The notes under the pieces: model-generated
Database searches by the model: none
The model's input: only the letters and a program-made list of their open reading frames with translations
What the model was told of the DNA's origin: nothing
Part shown: one piece after another, positions 22,362-30,870 of the stretch
Position numbering within the stretch: position 1 is the first letter of the stretch
How the letters are laid out: each line of letters begins with the position of its first letter
Translations under genes and position numbers: made by a program
From: Sphingomonas parva (ex Maeng et al. 2020)
GTDB lineage: Bacteria > Pseudomonadota > Alphaproteobacteria > Sphingomonadales > Sphingomonadaceae
Direction of reading: 5' to 3'
DNA: 64,000 bases
NCBI RefSeq assembly: GCF_004564275.1
Contig: NZ_SPDV01000020.1
Coordinates: forward strand, 1-64,000

Positions 22362-22963
22362 GCGCCCCCGTTACCGCCAATGTGCTGATGATCGACAATC
22401 TCGACAGCTTCACCTTCAACCTGGTCGAATCGATCGAGCGGCTCGGCGCCAAGGTGCGGGTGCTGCGCAACAGCGTCGCCGCCGCCGACGCGCTGGCGCT
22501 GGCCGAGGAGAGCGGCGCCCATCTCGTCCTGTCGCCGGGACCGGGACGGCCGGAGGATGCCGGATGCTGCCTGGAGCTGCTCGCCCTCGCCAGGGGGCGC
22601 GTGCCGGTGCTCGGCGTCTGCCTCGGCCATCAGGCTATGGTGCTCGAGGCGGGCGGCGAAGTGGTGCGCGCGCCGGCGCCGGTGCACGGCAAGACGTCGC
22701 TGCTGGTCCACGACGGGCAGGGACCGTTCGCCGGGCTCGACGGGCCGGTGCAGATCGGCCGCTACCATTCGCTCTGCACCCGCAACATTCCGCCGCGCTT
22801 CACCGTCCATGCCGAGACCGAGGGCATGGCGATGGCGATCAGCGATCCCGCGGCGCTGCAGACCGGCCTGCAGTTCCACCCGGAATCGATCCTGACGCCG
22901 ACCGGCAACCGGATGCTGGCGAACATCCTGCTGAAGGGGCGGGGCCAGAGCGACACACCGTGA
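22358..22963 (+). CDS. trpG: Anthranilate synthase component II (glutamine amidotransferase)
   Basis: 201 residues from a GTG at 22358. Class I glutamine amidotransferase supplying ammonia to TrpE. Visible are MIDNLDSFTFNLVE, LSPGPGRPEDAG, the nucleophile Cys in VLGVCLGHQAM (near residue 88), and the His-Glu pair in LQFHPESILTPTG. It could also serve PabB, but the operon argues for TrpE. There is no trpD/trpC after it; the next gene is DUF455, 31 bases downstream. Confidence 0.94.
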   Translation: MSAPVTANVLMIDNLDSFTFNLVESIERLGAKVRVLRNSVAAADALALAEESGAHLVLSPGPGRPEDAGCCLELLALARGRVPVLGVCLGHQAMVLEAGGEVVRAPAPVHGKTSLLVHDGQGPFAGLDGPVQIGRYHSLCTRNIPPRFTVHAETEGMAMAISDPAALQTGLQFHPESILTPTGNRMLANILLKGRGQSDTP

Positions 22964-22994
22964 CGCGTGGCGGGCCATCCGCTACGCGCCTCGC

Positions 22995-23804
22995 ATGATA
23001 CCGGATACTCTCGCCCAGGCTTGCCGCAACGTCCTCCTTACCGCCGAACCGCGGGAGAAGGTGCGCGCGGCGCGGGAGGCAGCGCGGGGGTGGCGGCGGG
23101 GAAGGCTGGCGCACGTCTTCGACGTCGCGATGCCGGACCGGCCGGCGCGGCCCGAGGCGCCCGAATTGCTGCCCGCCTCGCGCATGCCCAAGCGCGGACG
23201 CGGCGGATCGGAGCGGGGGCGGATCGCGATGCTGCACGCGCTCGCCCATATCGAGTTCGGCGCGATCGACCTCGCCTTCGATCTGGTCGGCCGGTTCGGC
23301 GGCGACTTCCCGCCGGACTTCGCCGACGACTGGATCGGCGTCGGCGCCGACGAGGCGATGCATTTCGCCTTGCTCGACCGGCGGCTGCGGGCGCTCGGCG
23401 GCGGCTATGGCGCGATGCCGGCGCACGACGGTCTGTGGGAGGCCGCGGAGGAGACCGCGGGTGACGTCCTCGCCCGCCTCGCCGTCGTCCCGATGGTCCT
23501 GGAAGCGCGCGGGCTCGACGTCACGCCGGCCACCGTCGCGCGGTTCGAAGCGGCCGGCGACCGGCGCTCGGCAGCCATATTGAACCGTATTTTTACGGAT
23601 GAAATTCGCCACGTCAGGGCCGGAACGAAATGGTTTGTCTCCCGGTGTCAATCGCAGGGATTCGCGACAATTCCGCACTGGCAACGATTGGTCCGGAGGC
23701 ATTTTCGGGGTGCGATTAAGCCACCTTTCAACGACTCGGCGCGCGACCAAGCCGGTCTGTCCCGCGATTTCTACCTCGGGGTTGCGGCGTCAAAAGATGT
23801 TTAA
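22995..23804 (+). CDS. DUF455 family ferritin-like protein
   Basis: 269 residues. Matches the DUF455 family: MLHALAHIEFGAIDLAFDLV (near residue 80), DDWIGVGADEAMHFALLDRR (near 110), VPMVLEARGLDVTP and ILNRIFTDEIRHVRAGTKWF (near 200). The spaced Glu and ExxH motifs (HIEF, DEAMHF, EARG, DEIRH) look like a di-iron four-helix bundle site. Reaction unknown; relatives resemble MiaE-type hydroxylases. It probably shares the upstream trp transcript or has its own promoter in the short gap. Confidence 0.88.
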   Translation: MIPDTLAQACRNVLLTAEPREKVRAAREAARGWRRGRLAHVFDVAMPDRPARPEAPELLPASRMPKRGRGGSERGRIAMLHALAHIEFGAIDLAFDLVGRFGGDFPPDFADDWIGVGADEAMHFALLDRRLRALGGGYGAMPAHDGLWEAAEETAGDVLARLAVVPMVLEARGLDVTPATVARFEAAGDRRSAAILNRIFTDEIRHVRAGTKWFVSRCQSQGFATIPHWQRLVRRHFRGAIKPPFNDSARDQAGLSRDFYLGVAASKDV

Positions 23805-23942
23805 CAATCTCCGGCCACACGTCGCGGGGTGGGCAAGATTCCTTGACGTCACAGGCCGGGCAGCGAAGTCCGGCACTTTGGTTTGGACATAGAAGAGGGC
23901 GGCCTTGGCGCTTCGAAGCCGAGACCGGACCGGGGACAGATA

Positions 23943-24875
23943 GTGCTGACTGAGACGATCAACGCCGGCTGGGGGAAAGGGTTCCGTAAGCTCTTCCGCT
24001 CGCGCGACATTTTCCTGCACGACGGCCGCAGCCTGCGCCGCGTGCGGATCAGCGCCGGCGTGCAGCTGTTCGGCGCCGTCGCCGCCCTGCTGACGCTCTG
24101 CTGGTCGGTCTTCGCCGCGGCCCAGCTCGCCACCGTCGACAGCGCGCCGGTTCCGGCCGACGTCGCCCGCATGGAGCGCGAGGTCCGCGCGATGCAGGCC
24201 GATGTCGCCGCCATCCGCGAAGCCGCGCAGAAGCGCTTTCAGCTCACCGCCGGCGAAGTCCGGCGCCTCGGCCTCGATCCGCAGCGCCTGCAGGCCGGCG
24301 GCGTCGGCGGCCCGTACGAGCCGGTCGATACCGACCACGCCGCCGATCCCAATTTCAAGGCGCTGTTCATGAGCTGGAAGCAGCTCGACAGCCTCGAGCA
24401 GGGCACGATCGCCATTCCGTCGCTCGAGCCGGTGAAGGGCACCCGCTTCACCTCCGGCTACGGCGTCCGCTCCGATCCGTTCAAGGGCCGCGCCGCGATG
24501 CACGCCGGCCTCGACCTCGCCGGTCCGATCGGCACCCCGATCTACGCGACTGCCGACGGCACCGTGGGCCGCGCCGAATATAACAATGGCGGCTACGGCA
24601 ACCTCGTCGAGATCGAGCACGGCCACGGCATCCAGACCCGCTACGGCCATCTCTCCAAGTACATGGTCAGCGCCGGCCAGAAGGTGAAGCGCGGCGACCT
24701 GATCGCCCTGATGGGCTCGACCGGCCGCTCGACCGGCAGCCACCTCCATTACGAGGTCCGGATCGACGGCAAGGCCGTCAACCCGATCCCCTTCATGCAG
24801 TCGTCCGATTACCTCCAGTCGGTGCAGCGCCGCGCCGCCGCGGTCGCGATCGGCGGACCGGCCAAGGCCGAGTAA
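23943..24875 (+). CDS. M23 family zinc metallopeptidase (murein hydrolase-like)
   Basis: About 310 residues from a GTG at 23943 (GGGGAC upstream; a TTG at 23883 in the same frame is possible). A single N-terminal membrane helix (QLFGAVAALLTLCWSVFAAA, near 40-60) anchors a periplasmic domain. A short helical stretch MEREVRAMQADVAAIREAA precedes the LytM domain. The domain has the Zn motif MHAGLDLAGP and the HLHYEVRIDG pair. It probably cuts peptidoglycan peptides or activates an amidase. It is followed by a strong terminator. Confidence 0.9.
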   Translation: MLTETINAGWGKGFRKLFRSRDIFLHDGRSLRRVRISAGVQLFGAVAALLTLCWSVFAAAQLATVDSAPVPADVARMEREVRAMQADVAAIREAAQKRFQLTAGEVRRLGLDPQRLQAGGVGGPYEPVDTDHAADPNFKALFMSWKQLDSLEQGTIAIPSLEPVKGTRFTSGYGVRSDPFKGRAAMHAGLDLAGPIGTPIYATADGTVGRAEYNNGGYGNLVEIEHGHGIQTRYGHLSKYMVSAGQKVKRGDLIALMGSTGRSTGSHLHYEVRIDGKAVNPIPFMQSSDYLQSVQRRAAAVAIGGPAKAE

Positions 24876-24902
24876 GACTTCAGGAGAGAGCCAGAAGGCC
24901 AG

Positions 24903-24931
24903 AGCCCCGGCGGAAACGCCGGGGCTTTTTT
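24903..24931 (+). terminator. Terminator of the M23 peptidase gene
   Basis: 10-bp stem AGCCCCGGCG/CGCCGGGGCT, AAA loop region, followed by TTTTTT. Ends 56 bases after the stop codon. Confidence 0.92.
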
Positions 24932-24937
24932 CATATC

Positions 24938-24982
24938 GGCACTCGCCGGGGCGAGTGCCCGGCACTCGCCGGGGCGAGTGCC
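24938..24982 (+). repeat. Tandem pair of short hairpin repeats
   Basis: Two identical copies of a 22-base palindromic unit (GGCACTCGCC-GG-GGCGAGTGCC), separated by one base. It is intergenic, directly downstream of the M23 terminator. Confidence 0.85.
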
Positions 24983-25030
24983 GGGGGAAGGGGAAGGGCC
25001 GGGTAAAATTGCTCCGGTCCGAAGCTCGTC

Positions 25031-25139
25031 GTCCCGGCGCAGGCCGGGAGCTCAGGACGAGACGTCCCAAACGCCAAGGGAGCGCGCCATTGACGGCGGC
25101 GCGGACTGACCCCGAGATCCCGGCCTCCGCCGGGATGAC
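25031..25139 (+). repeat. Inverted pair of TCCCGGC...GCCGGGA palindromic repeats
   Basis: The left unit at 25031-25055 (GTCCCGGCGCAGGCCGGGAG) and the right unit at 25114-25139 (GAGATCCCGGCCTCCGCCGG continuing to GATGAC) are the two orientations of one family, about 58 bases apart. Similar pairs occur at 44219-44501 and 47953-48063. Confidence 0.85.
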
Positions 25140-25148
25140 GGACCCGGA

Positions 25149-25925
25149 CTATTTGCCGCGCTTGGCGCGGTGCTGGTCGAGGTCGAGGACGCTGTTCTCG
25201 CCTTCCGGAAGCAGGCCGAGGCGGCGGGCGACTTCCTGATAGGCTTCGGCCTCGCCGCCGAGGTCGCGGCGGAAGCGGTCCTTGTCGAGCTTCTCGTTGG
25301 TGGTCATGTCCCACAGGCGGCAGCCGTCGGGGCTGATCTCGTCGGCGAGGATGACGCGGGCGTAGTCATTCTCCCAGATCCGGCCGAACTCGAGCTTGAA
25401 GTCGACCAGGCGGATGCCGATCGCCGCGAACAGGCCGCAGAGGAAGTCGTTCACGCGCACCGCCATGTCGGCGATGTCGTTCATCTCTTCCTGGCTCGCC
25501 CAGCCGAAGCAGGCGATATGCTCGTCGGCGATCAGCGGATCGCCGAGCGCATCGTCCTTGTAATAATATTCGATGATCGTGCGCGGGAGCTGGGTACCCT
25601 CCTCGATGCCGAGGCGCTTCGACAGCGAGCCGGCGGCGACGTTGCGCACCACCACCTCGATCGGGATGATCTCGACCTGGCGGATCAGCTGCTCGCGCAT
25701 GTTGAGCCGGCGGATGAAGTGGGTCGGCACGCCGATCGTGCCGAGCAGGGTGAAGACGTGCTCCGAGATGCGGTTGTTGAGCACGCCCTTGCCGGAGATC
25801 GTGCCCTTCTTCTGCGCGTTGAACGCGGTCGCGTCGTCCTTGAAATACTGGATCAGCGTGCCCGGCTCGGGGCCCTCGTAGAGGATCTTGGCCTTGCCTT
25901 CGTAGATCTGGCGGCGGCGGGACAT
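25149..25925 (-). CDS. purC: Phosphoribosylaminoimidazole-succinocarboxamide synthase
   Basis: 258 residues. Makes SAICAR from CAIR and aspartate in purine synthesis. Motifs include the ATP-binding start [29 protein letters not shown], the signature [17 protein letters not shown], and [11 protein letters not shown] plus [14 protein letters not shown]. The gene is read from the ATG at 25925. Only about 20 bases separate it from the T-run of a terminator-like hairpin at 25944-25996, so that structure may lie in its own leader. Confidence 0.96.
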   Translation of the reverse strand: MSRRRQIYEGKAKILYEGPEPGTLIQYFKDDATAFNAQKKGTISGKGVLNNRISEHVFTLLGTIGVPTHFIRRLNMREQLIRQVEIIPIEVVVRNVAAGSLSKRLGIEEGTQLPRTIIEYYYKDDALGDPLIADEHIACFGWASQEEMNDIADMAVRVNDFLCGLFAAIGIRLVDFKLEFGRIWENDYARVILADEISPDGCRLWDMTTNEKLDKDRFRRDLGGEAEAYQEVARRLGLLPEGENSVLDLDQHRAKRGK

Positions 25926-25943
25926 GGCAAAGCTCCGACTCGA

Positions 25944-25996
25944 AAAAGGTGCGCCCCGCCCGCGGCGTCTCCTCGCGGGAGCGCGCGGGCGGGGCG
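25944..25996 (-). terminator. Strong terminator-like hairpin between the S9 peptidase and purC
   Basis: Perfect 13-bp arms, CGCCCCGCCCGCG (25952-25964) and CGCGGGCGGGGCG (25984-25996), with an inner CTCC/GGAG stem. On the minus strand they are followed by CACCTTTTTCG. It is either the end of the S9 transcript or an attenuator in the purC leader. Confidence 0.7.
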
Positions 25997-26047
25997 GAGG
26001 CGTGCCCTATAGCCGATGGGTCCGGGCGGCGCAATTCGCCGGACCGG

Positions 26048-26071
26048 CCTCCCGCCGCGAGCGGCGGGAGG
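26048..26071 (-). repeat. 3' mRNA hairpin of the S9 peptidase gene
   Basis: Perfect 11-bp inverted repeat CCTCCCGCCGC/GCGGCGGGAGG with a 2-base centre, starting 10 bases after the stop codon. No T-run follows, so it is more likely an mRNA-stabilising hairpin than a terminator. Confidence 0.6.
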
Positions 26072-26081
26072 TTCGAGCGTC

Positions 26082-28106
26082 CTATTTCGAGGCGAGCGCG
26101 TCGGTGAGTCCCGGCGCGAATTCCGCCCCGTGCGGCACCTGCGCGGTCGATGCCTTCACGGCGCCGCCGATCGGCTCGGCGCGGCCGCCGAGGCACTTCG
26201 CGAGGAAGTTCTCGGTCACCGCATTGAACGCGATGTTGTTGGCCGGCCTGGCGAAGCCATGGCCTTCGTCAGGAAAGACGACATAGGTGACGGGAATGTT
26301 CTTCGCCTTCATCGCGTTCACGATCTGCTCCGATTCCGCGACGTTGACCCGCGGATCGTTGGCGCCCTGGCCGATCAGCAGCGGCTTGCGGATCTGATCC
26401 GCCTTGTAGAGCGGCGAGCGCTCCTTGAGCAGCGCCTGGCCCTCGGGCGTGTTGGGATCGCCCATCCTCTTGTAGAATTGGGTGCGGATCGCGGTCCAGT
26501 AAGGCGGGATCGTCTTGAGCAGGGTCTCGAGGTTCGACGGGCCGACGATGTCGACGCCGCAGGCGAACTTGTCCGGCGTGAAGGTGAGGCCGGCGAGCGT
26601 CGCATAGCCGCCGTAGGAGCCGCCCATGATCGCCACCTTGTCGGCGCTGGTGACGCCGCGCCCGACCGCCCAATCGACCGCGTCGAGCAGATCGTCGTGC
26701 ATCTTCCTGCCCCATTGCAGATCGCCGGCCGAGATGAACTTCTTGCCGAAGCCGGTCGAGGCGCGGAAGTTGGGCGAGAGGACGGCATAGCCGCGATTGG
26801 CCAGCCACTGGTGATAGCCGTTATAGCCATAAGCGTCGCGGCCCCAGGGACCGCCATGGATCAGCAGCACCAGCGGCACCGCCTTGTCCGGCCGGCCGTC
26901 CCCGTCGGGATCGCTGCCCGGCGGGAGCGTGAGATAGGAGACCATGTTGAGGCCGTCGCGAGTCCTGATCTCCACCGGATGCATGGCCGCCAGCGGCGCG
27001 CCTTCCAGCTCCGGCCGGGTCGTGTAGAGCTTGGTCAGGCGCTTCGCCTTGCGATCGTAGAGATAGGCGGAGGAGGGGGCGGTGACCGGATCCTCGGCGA
27101 CGATCCACTTGTCGTCGGCGTCGGTGCGGGAGGCGACTGCGAACTCGCCCTTCAACCGGCTCCTCAGGAAATCGAGATCGCCCTTCACCGCCGGATCGAG
27201 CGGCGTCCACTCGTTGCGGAAGTAATTGACCGCATAGGCCTCGATCCTGCCCGTCTTCGGGTTCTGCAGGGCGCCGCCGATGTCCGCGCGCGGGTTCTCC
27301 GCAAGCACCGTCTTGCGGCCGGTGGCGACGTCCTGCGCGATCAGCGCGGCGGTGTCGCGGCCGCGGCTGTCGATCCAGTAGAGCGTCTTGCCGTCGGTGG
27401 TGAAGCCGGCAGGGGAGGTGGTCTGGCTGTCCTCGAGCCCGACTTTCTCGAACGGCTGCGCGTCGACGACGTTGTTGGTCACCCGGTAGAATTCGCTGCC
27501 GCCGTCGTCGGTGGGCTTGGTGGCGCCGCGAATGGCGAGCTGCTCGTCCGCCAGGAAGCCGGAATAGCCGCCGGTGTTGATCAGCACCGGAGTCAGCTTG
27601 CCGGTGGCGAGATCGAGGCTGTGGACGTCATGCCAGCGCGCGTCGCGGTTGTTGATGCCGACGAGGATGTGGTCCTTGACGTCGGTCGAGATGCCGACGA
27701 TCTGGACCCGCGTCTTCTCGAACGGGGTCAGCGTCTTTTGCGCACCCGAGGCGACATCGACGCCGTAGAGCAGGAAATTCTCGTCTCCGCCCTTGTCGTT
27801 GATGAACAGGATCTGCCGGCTGTCGGGCGACCAGAAGTAGCTGCGGATCGGCCGCTCCTTCTCGCTGGTCAGCGCCCTGGCCTGCTGCGGGTTCGAGGCC
27901 GGGGCGACCCAGACGTTGAGCACCCCGTCGCGCGGCGCGATCCAGCTCAGCCACTTGCCGTCGGGAGAGAGGCGCCCCGCCGCCTTGCTGGGATTGCCGA
28001 AGATCTTCTCGCGCGGGATCAGCGGCACATTGCTCTGGGCGAGCGCCGCGGTCGCGGCGACGGGAATGAGAAAAGCAGCGGCGGCCAGCAGCACGGATTT
28101 CTTCAT
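26082..28106 (-). CDS. S9 family prolyl oligopeptidase-type peptidase
   Basis: 674 residues from the ATG at 28106 (GGGAGGG upstream). The signal peptide MKKSVLLAAAAFLIPVAATA predicts a periplasmic enzyme. The N-terminal half is a beta-propeller (e.g. RLSPDGKWLSWIAPRDG); the C-terminal half is the catalytic alpha/beta hydrolase. It shows LLIHGGPWGRDAYGYN, the nucleophile GGSYGGYATL, the Asp region GANDPRVNVAESEQ and the His in FPDEGHGFARP. It cleaves peptides, probably acyl-aminoacyl or dipeptidyl type; exact specificity unknown. A 24-base palindrome lies 68 bases upstream. Confidence 0.93.
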   Translation of the reverse strand: MKKSVLLAAAAFLIPVAATAALAQSNVPLIPREKIFGNPSKAAGRLSPDGKWLSWIAPRDGVLNVWVAPASNPQQARALTSEKERPIRSYFWSPDSRQILFINDKGGDENFLLYGVDVASGAQKTLTPFEKTRVQIVGISTDVKDHILVGINNRDARWHDVHSLDLATGKLTPVLINTGGYSGFLADEQLAIRGATKPTDDGGSEFYRVTNNVVDAQPFEKVGLEDSQTTSPAGFTTDGKTLYWIDSRGRDTAALIAQDVATGRKTVLAENPRADIGGALQNPKTGRIEAYAVNYFRNEWTPLDPAVKGDLDFLRSRLKGEFAVASRTDADDKWIVAEDPVTAPSSAYLYDRKAKRLTKLYTTRPELEGAPLAAMHPVEIRTRDGLNMVSYLTLPPGSDPDGDGRPDKAVPLVLLIHGGPWGRDAYGYNGYHQWLANRGYAVLSPNFRASTGFGKKFISAGDLQWGRKMHDDLLDAVDWAVGRGVTSADKVAIMGGSYGGYATLAGLTFTPDKFACGVDIVGPSNLETLLKTIPPYWTAIRTQFYKRMGDPNTPEGQALLKERSPLYKADQIRKPLLIGQGANDPRVNVAESEQIVNAMKAKNIPVTYVVFPDEGHGFARPANNIAFNAVTENFLAKCLGGRAEPIGGAVKASTAQVPHGAEFAPGLTDALASK

Positions 28107-28173
28107 GAACACCCTCCCTGTTCGTCCAAGCCGTTGCGTACCTTATGATTCGCAGCGGCCGAGGCGCAGATGA

Positions 28174-28197
28174 TGTGTCTTATTGAAATAAGACACA
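28174..28197. promoter_or_regulatory. Perfect 24-base palindrome upstream of the S9 peptidase gene
   Basis: TGTGTCTTATT-GA-AATAAGACACA has perfect 11-bp arms. It is AT-rich in a GC-rich genome, so it stands out as a likely dimeric regulator site. It lies between the end of kynU and the start of the S9 gene; no regulator gene is adjacent. It could instead be a weak terminator of kynU, but lacks GC and a T-run. Confidence 0.6.
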
Positions 28198-28224
28198 AGA
28201 GGGTTGTGGACGCGGGCGCGCCAA

Positions 28225-29454
28225 TCAGGTCACCTTGCCGCGGACGGCGAAGCGCGGGTCGCGCCAGCGCCCGGTGTCGAGGATGTCGGCCATGATCGCG
28301 ACGGCGCGGAACACGTCCTCGAAGCCGAGATAGAGCGGGGTAAGGCCGAAGCGGACCACGTCGGGTGCGCGAAAATCGCCGATCACGCCTTCGGCGATCA
28401 GCGCCTGGCAGATCTCGAAGGCGTGCGGGTGGCGGAAGGAGATGTGGCTGCCGCGGCGCTCGGCATCGGCCGGCGAGATGCAGGCGAGCGCTGGGCATGT
28501 CTCCGCGACCAGCGAGGCGAACAGGTCGAACAGCGCAACCGACTTGGCCCAGATCGCGTCCATCGTGATTCCGTCGAATGCGTCGACGCCGCTCTCCAGG
28601 GCCGCCATCGCGAGGATCGGCGGGGTGCCGGCGAGGAAGCGGGCGATCCCCGGCGCCGGCACGTAATCGTCGGTGAAGGCGAACGGCGCCGCATGCCCCA
28701 TCCAGCCGCGCAGCGGCGAGACGAGCTGCTCCTGGAGGTGCTCGGCGACGTAGAGGAAGGCCGGGGCGCCGGGGCCGCCGTTCAGATATTTGTAGCCACA
28801 GCCGACGGCGAGCTCGGCGCCGTCGCGGTTGAGGTGGAGCGGCACCGCCCCGGCGCTGTGCGACAGGTCCCAGAGGGTTCGCGCCCCTGCCGCCTTGGCG
28901 CGCGCGGTCACCGAAGCCATGTCGAAGCGGAACCCCGCCTTGAAGTGGACGTGGGTGAGCAGCAGGAGGTTGGTGTCCGCGCCGATGCGGGCCTCGATCG
29001 CCTCGCGCTCGGCGATCTCGAGCCCGAGGTTCGGGACCAGCTCGGCCGCGCCCGAGGCGATGTGCAGGTCGGTGTGGAAATTGCCGGCTTCGGACAGCAG
29101 CGTCGGCCGCTCGGGCGTCAGCGACGCGGCGGCGACGATCAGCTTGAACAGATTCACCGAGACGCTGTCCGCGACGATGACCTCGTGCGGCTGCGCGCCG
29201 ATCAACGCGGCGATCTTGGCGCCGACGCGTTGCGGCGCCTCGATCCACCCGTGATCGTTCCAGCTGCGGATCAGGCTGGTGCCCCATTCCTGCTCGACCG
29301 CGCGGCGCTGCCGCTCGGGCGTGGCGGCGGGCAGGGCACCGAGCGAATTGCCGTCGAGATAGATGATCCCGTCCGGCAGCAGGAAACGGTCGCGGCAGGC
29401 GCGCAGCGGATCTTCGGCATCGAGGGCGCGTGCCCGGGCGAGGTCGATCGTCAT
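28225..29454 (-). CDS. kynU: Kynureninase
   Basis: 409 residues from the ATG at 29454. PLP enzyme cleaving kynurenine to anthranilate and alanine. Motifs: IYLDGNSLGALP near the N-terminus, DSVSVNLFKL, WDLSHSAGAVPLHL, and the PLP Lys in VGCGYKYLNGGPGAPAF (near residue 225), then PPILAMAALESGVDAFDGI. The start overlaps the stop of the upstream hydrolase gene by four bases, so both are in one operon. A tryptophan dioxygenase gene is not in this window. Confidence 0.95.
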   Translation of the reverse strand: MTIDLARARALDAEDPLRACRDRFLLPDGIIYLDGNSLGALPAATPERQRRAVEQEWGTSLIRSWNDHGWIEAPQRVGAKIAALIGAQPHEVIVADSVSVNLFKLIVAAASLTPERPTLLSEAGNFHTDLHIASGAAELVPNLGLEIAEREAIEARIGADTNLLLLTHVHFKAGFRFDMASVTARAKAAGARTLWDLSHSAGAVPLHLNRDGAELAVGCGYKYLNGGPGAPAFLYVAEHLQEQLVSPLRGWMGHAAPFAFTDDYVPAPGIARFLAGTPPILAMAALESGVDAFDGITMDAIWAKSVALFDLFASLVAETCPALACISPADAERRGSHISFRHPHAFEICQALIAEGVIGDFRAPDVVRFGLTPLYLGFEDVFRAVAIMADILDTGRWRDPRFAVRGKVT

Positions 29455-30353
29455 CGGCCGAGCGCCTTCTCGATCTCGCCGCGCGCCACCCGCCAGGCGT
29501 CGCTCTCCGGCGCGATCAGCTCGACATGGCCGGTGCGGTCGACCATCCGGATCGTCACGTCGTCGCCGGCGGCGCGCATCGGCTGCGCATAGCCTTCCGC
29601 ATAAGCGGCGGGAATGATCCGATCCTGTACACCGTTGACCAGCACCTGCCGCACGCCGAGCGGCGCAAGCCGCGGCACCGACGTGTCGTCGAACCGGCCG
29701 CCGGTCAGCTGGGCGATCACCTCGGTGCCGCAGCCGCTGCCCGGGGGGCGCGCCGCTTCCTCGAGATCGGGAAGCCCGCCGAGGCTGACCACGCTCGCGA
29801 TCGGCAGCGGATCGGCGCTGCGCAGCGGACTGTCCGCCGGCAGACGTGGCCGGCCGGCGAGCCACAGGGCGAGGTGCCCCCCGGCGGAATGGCCGATCGC
29901 GACCACGCGCGAAAGATCGAGGTGGTATTCGGCCGCGTGGGCGCGGAGCGCATCGGTGGCCGCCGCCGCATCGAGGAAGGTGCCGGGATAGCCGCCGCCG
30001 TCGCGATCGACGCCGCGATAGTCGATGTTCCAGACGGCGATCCCGCGCGCCCGAAGATCGGCGGCGATCCAGTTCATGATCCGCCGGTCGGCGATCTCGC
30101 TCTGCCAGCAGCCGCCATGGACCATCAGCACCGTCGGGTGCGGACCGGACCCGGCGGGCAGCCAGAGATCGACGATCTGCATTTGCGCCTCGCCGTAGCG
30201 GACCGATGCGGTCGGCTCGGGCCGCTCCCGCTCGAGCAGGTCGGGCCAGACCATCAGGCCGTCGGGGCGGGTGTCGGGGGCCGCAGGGTTCACGGCGCAA
30301 GCGGCTAGCGCGAGGGCGAGGGCAGCGGCAAGCGCTTTCGGGCGGGCGATCAT
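29451..30353 (-). CDS. Alpha/beta hydrolase, candidate kynurenine formamidase
   Basis: 300 residues. The core motifs LMVHGGCWQSE (HGGxW, near residue 80) and VVAIGHSAGGHLALWLAG (nucleophile Ser, near 145) plus a late His in VDRTGHVELI match the hormone-sensitive-lipase-like group that includes arylformamidases. The tight operon with kynU supports hydrolysis of N-formylkynurenine. Oddly it begins with a lipoprotein-like signal (ALALALAACAVNPAA), which would place it outside the cytoplasm, unlike KynU. A generic carboxylesterase is the alternative. Confidence 0.75.
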   Translation of the reverse strand: MIARPKALAAALALALAACAVNPAAPDTRPDGLMVWPDLLERERPEPTASVRYGEAQMQIVDLWLPAGSGPHPTVLMVHGGCWQSEIADRRIMNWIAADLRARGIAVWNIDYRGVDRDGGGYPGTFLDAAAATDALRAHAAEYHLDLSRVVAIGHSAGGHLALWLAGRPRLPADSPLRSADPLPIASVVSLGGLPDLEEAARPPGSGCGTEVIAQLTGGRFDDTSVPRLAPLGVRQVLVNGVQDRIIPAAYAEGYAQPMRAAGDDVTIRMVDRTGHVELIAPESDAWRVARGEIEKALGR

Positions 30354-30401
30354 CCGCCCTTCATGGCCGAGCGGACGGCGCGCCGCCAGCCCGGCCGAGG
30401 C

Positions 30402-30527
30402 TCAGCAGGCGCCGCGCCGCTCCTTCCACGGCGCCGCGAACTGGATGCGGTTGAGCTTGCAGAAGGCGGCATCGAGGGCGGCGAGGCTGCGGCGGAGGCG
30501 GGCGGCGAGGCGGATGATGGTCGACAT
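30402..30527 (-). CDS. Small basic protein of unknown function
   Basis: 41 residues: MSTIIRLAARLRRSLAALDA, then AFCKLNRIQFAAPWKERRGAC. GGGAGAT precedes the ATG. Strongly basic, with an amphipathic N-terminal helix. It follows the 64-residue small gene on the same strand, with 22 bases between, and is divergent from a LysR-type gene, so the pair may be its target. No family recognised. Confidence 0.6.
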   Translation of the reverse strand: MSTIIRLAARLRRSLAALDAAFCKLNRIQFAAPWKERRGAC

Positions 30528-30549
30528 GGCGAATCTCCCGGAGTCGTGA

Positions 30550-30744
30550 TCAGACCGCGGAGGCGGTGAAGGTGAGGAGGGTGAGGCTGGTGGCGACGGT
30601 CGCGGCGAGCAGCTGGGCGCCGGCCGGCCGGTCCGCGAGGACTCGCCCGATCGCGCCGGCCAGGCTGCGGATCGACCCGCCGATCCATCTGGAAAACTGA
30701 TCATGATGATCGATCCAGAGCTGCGCATCATATTGATCCCGCAT
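30550..30744 (-). CDS. Small membrane protein of unknown function
   Basis: 64 residues. After a polar first half (MRDQYDAQLWIDHHDQFSRW) there is one C-terminal hydrophobic helix (AQLLAATVATSLTLLTFTAS). The GGGAGAAG ribosome site is strong. It is first of two small genes divergent from the GcvA-like regulator, whose probable operator lies between them. Confidence 0.65.
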   Translation of the reverse strand: MRDQYDAQLWIDHHDQFSRWIGGSIRSLAGAIGRVLADRPAGAQLLAATVATSLTLLTFTASAV

Positions 30745-30842
30745 CGTTCTTCTCCCGTCTGGTCTAGAGAGCCGAAGCGTTCGGCTGCAGCAGGAGAATG
30801 GCGCTTTCCGGAGCGCGCCGCCAACTAAAGGCTCGACACGGG

Positions 30843-30861
30843 TGATAAGCAGGACTTATCA
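30843..30861. promoter_or_regulatory. Probable LysR-type operator
   Basis: TGATAAG-CAGGA-CTTATCA is a perfect 7-bp inverted repeat, 10 bases before the LysR gene start. Symmetry and place fit an autoregulatory LysR site controlling both the regulator and the two small genes. Confidence 0.65.
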
Positions 30862-30870
30862 TCTTCAACG

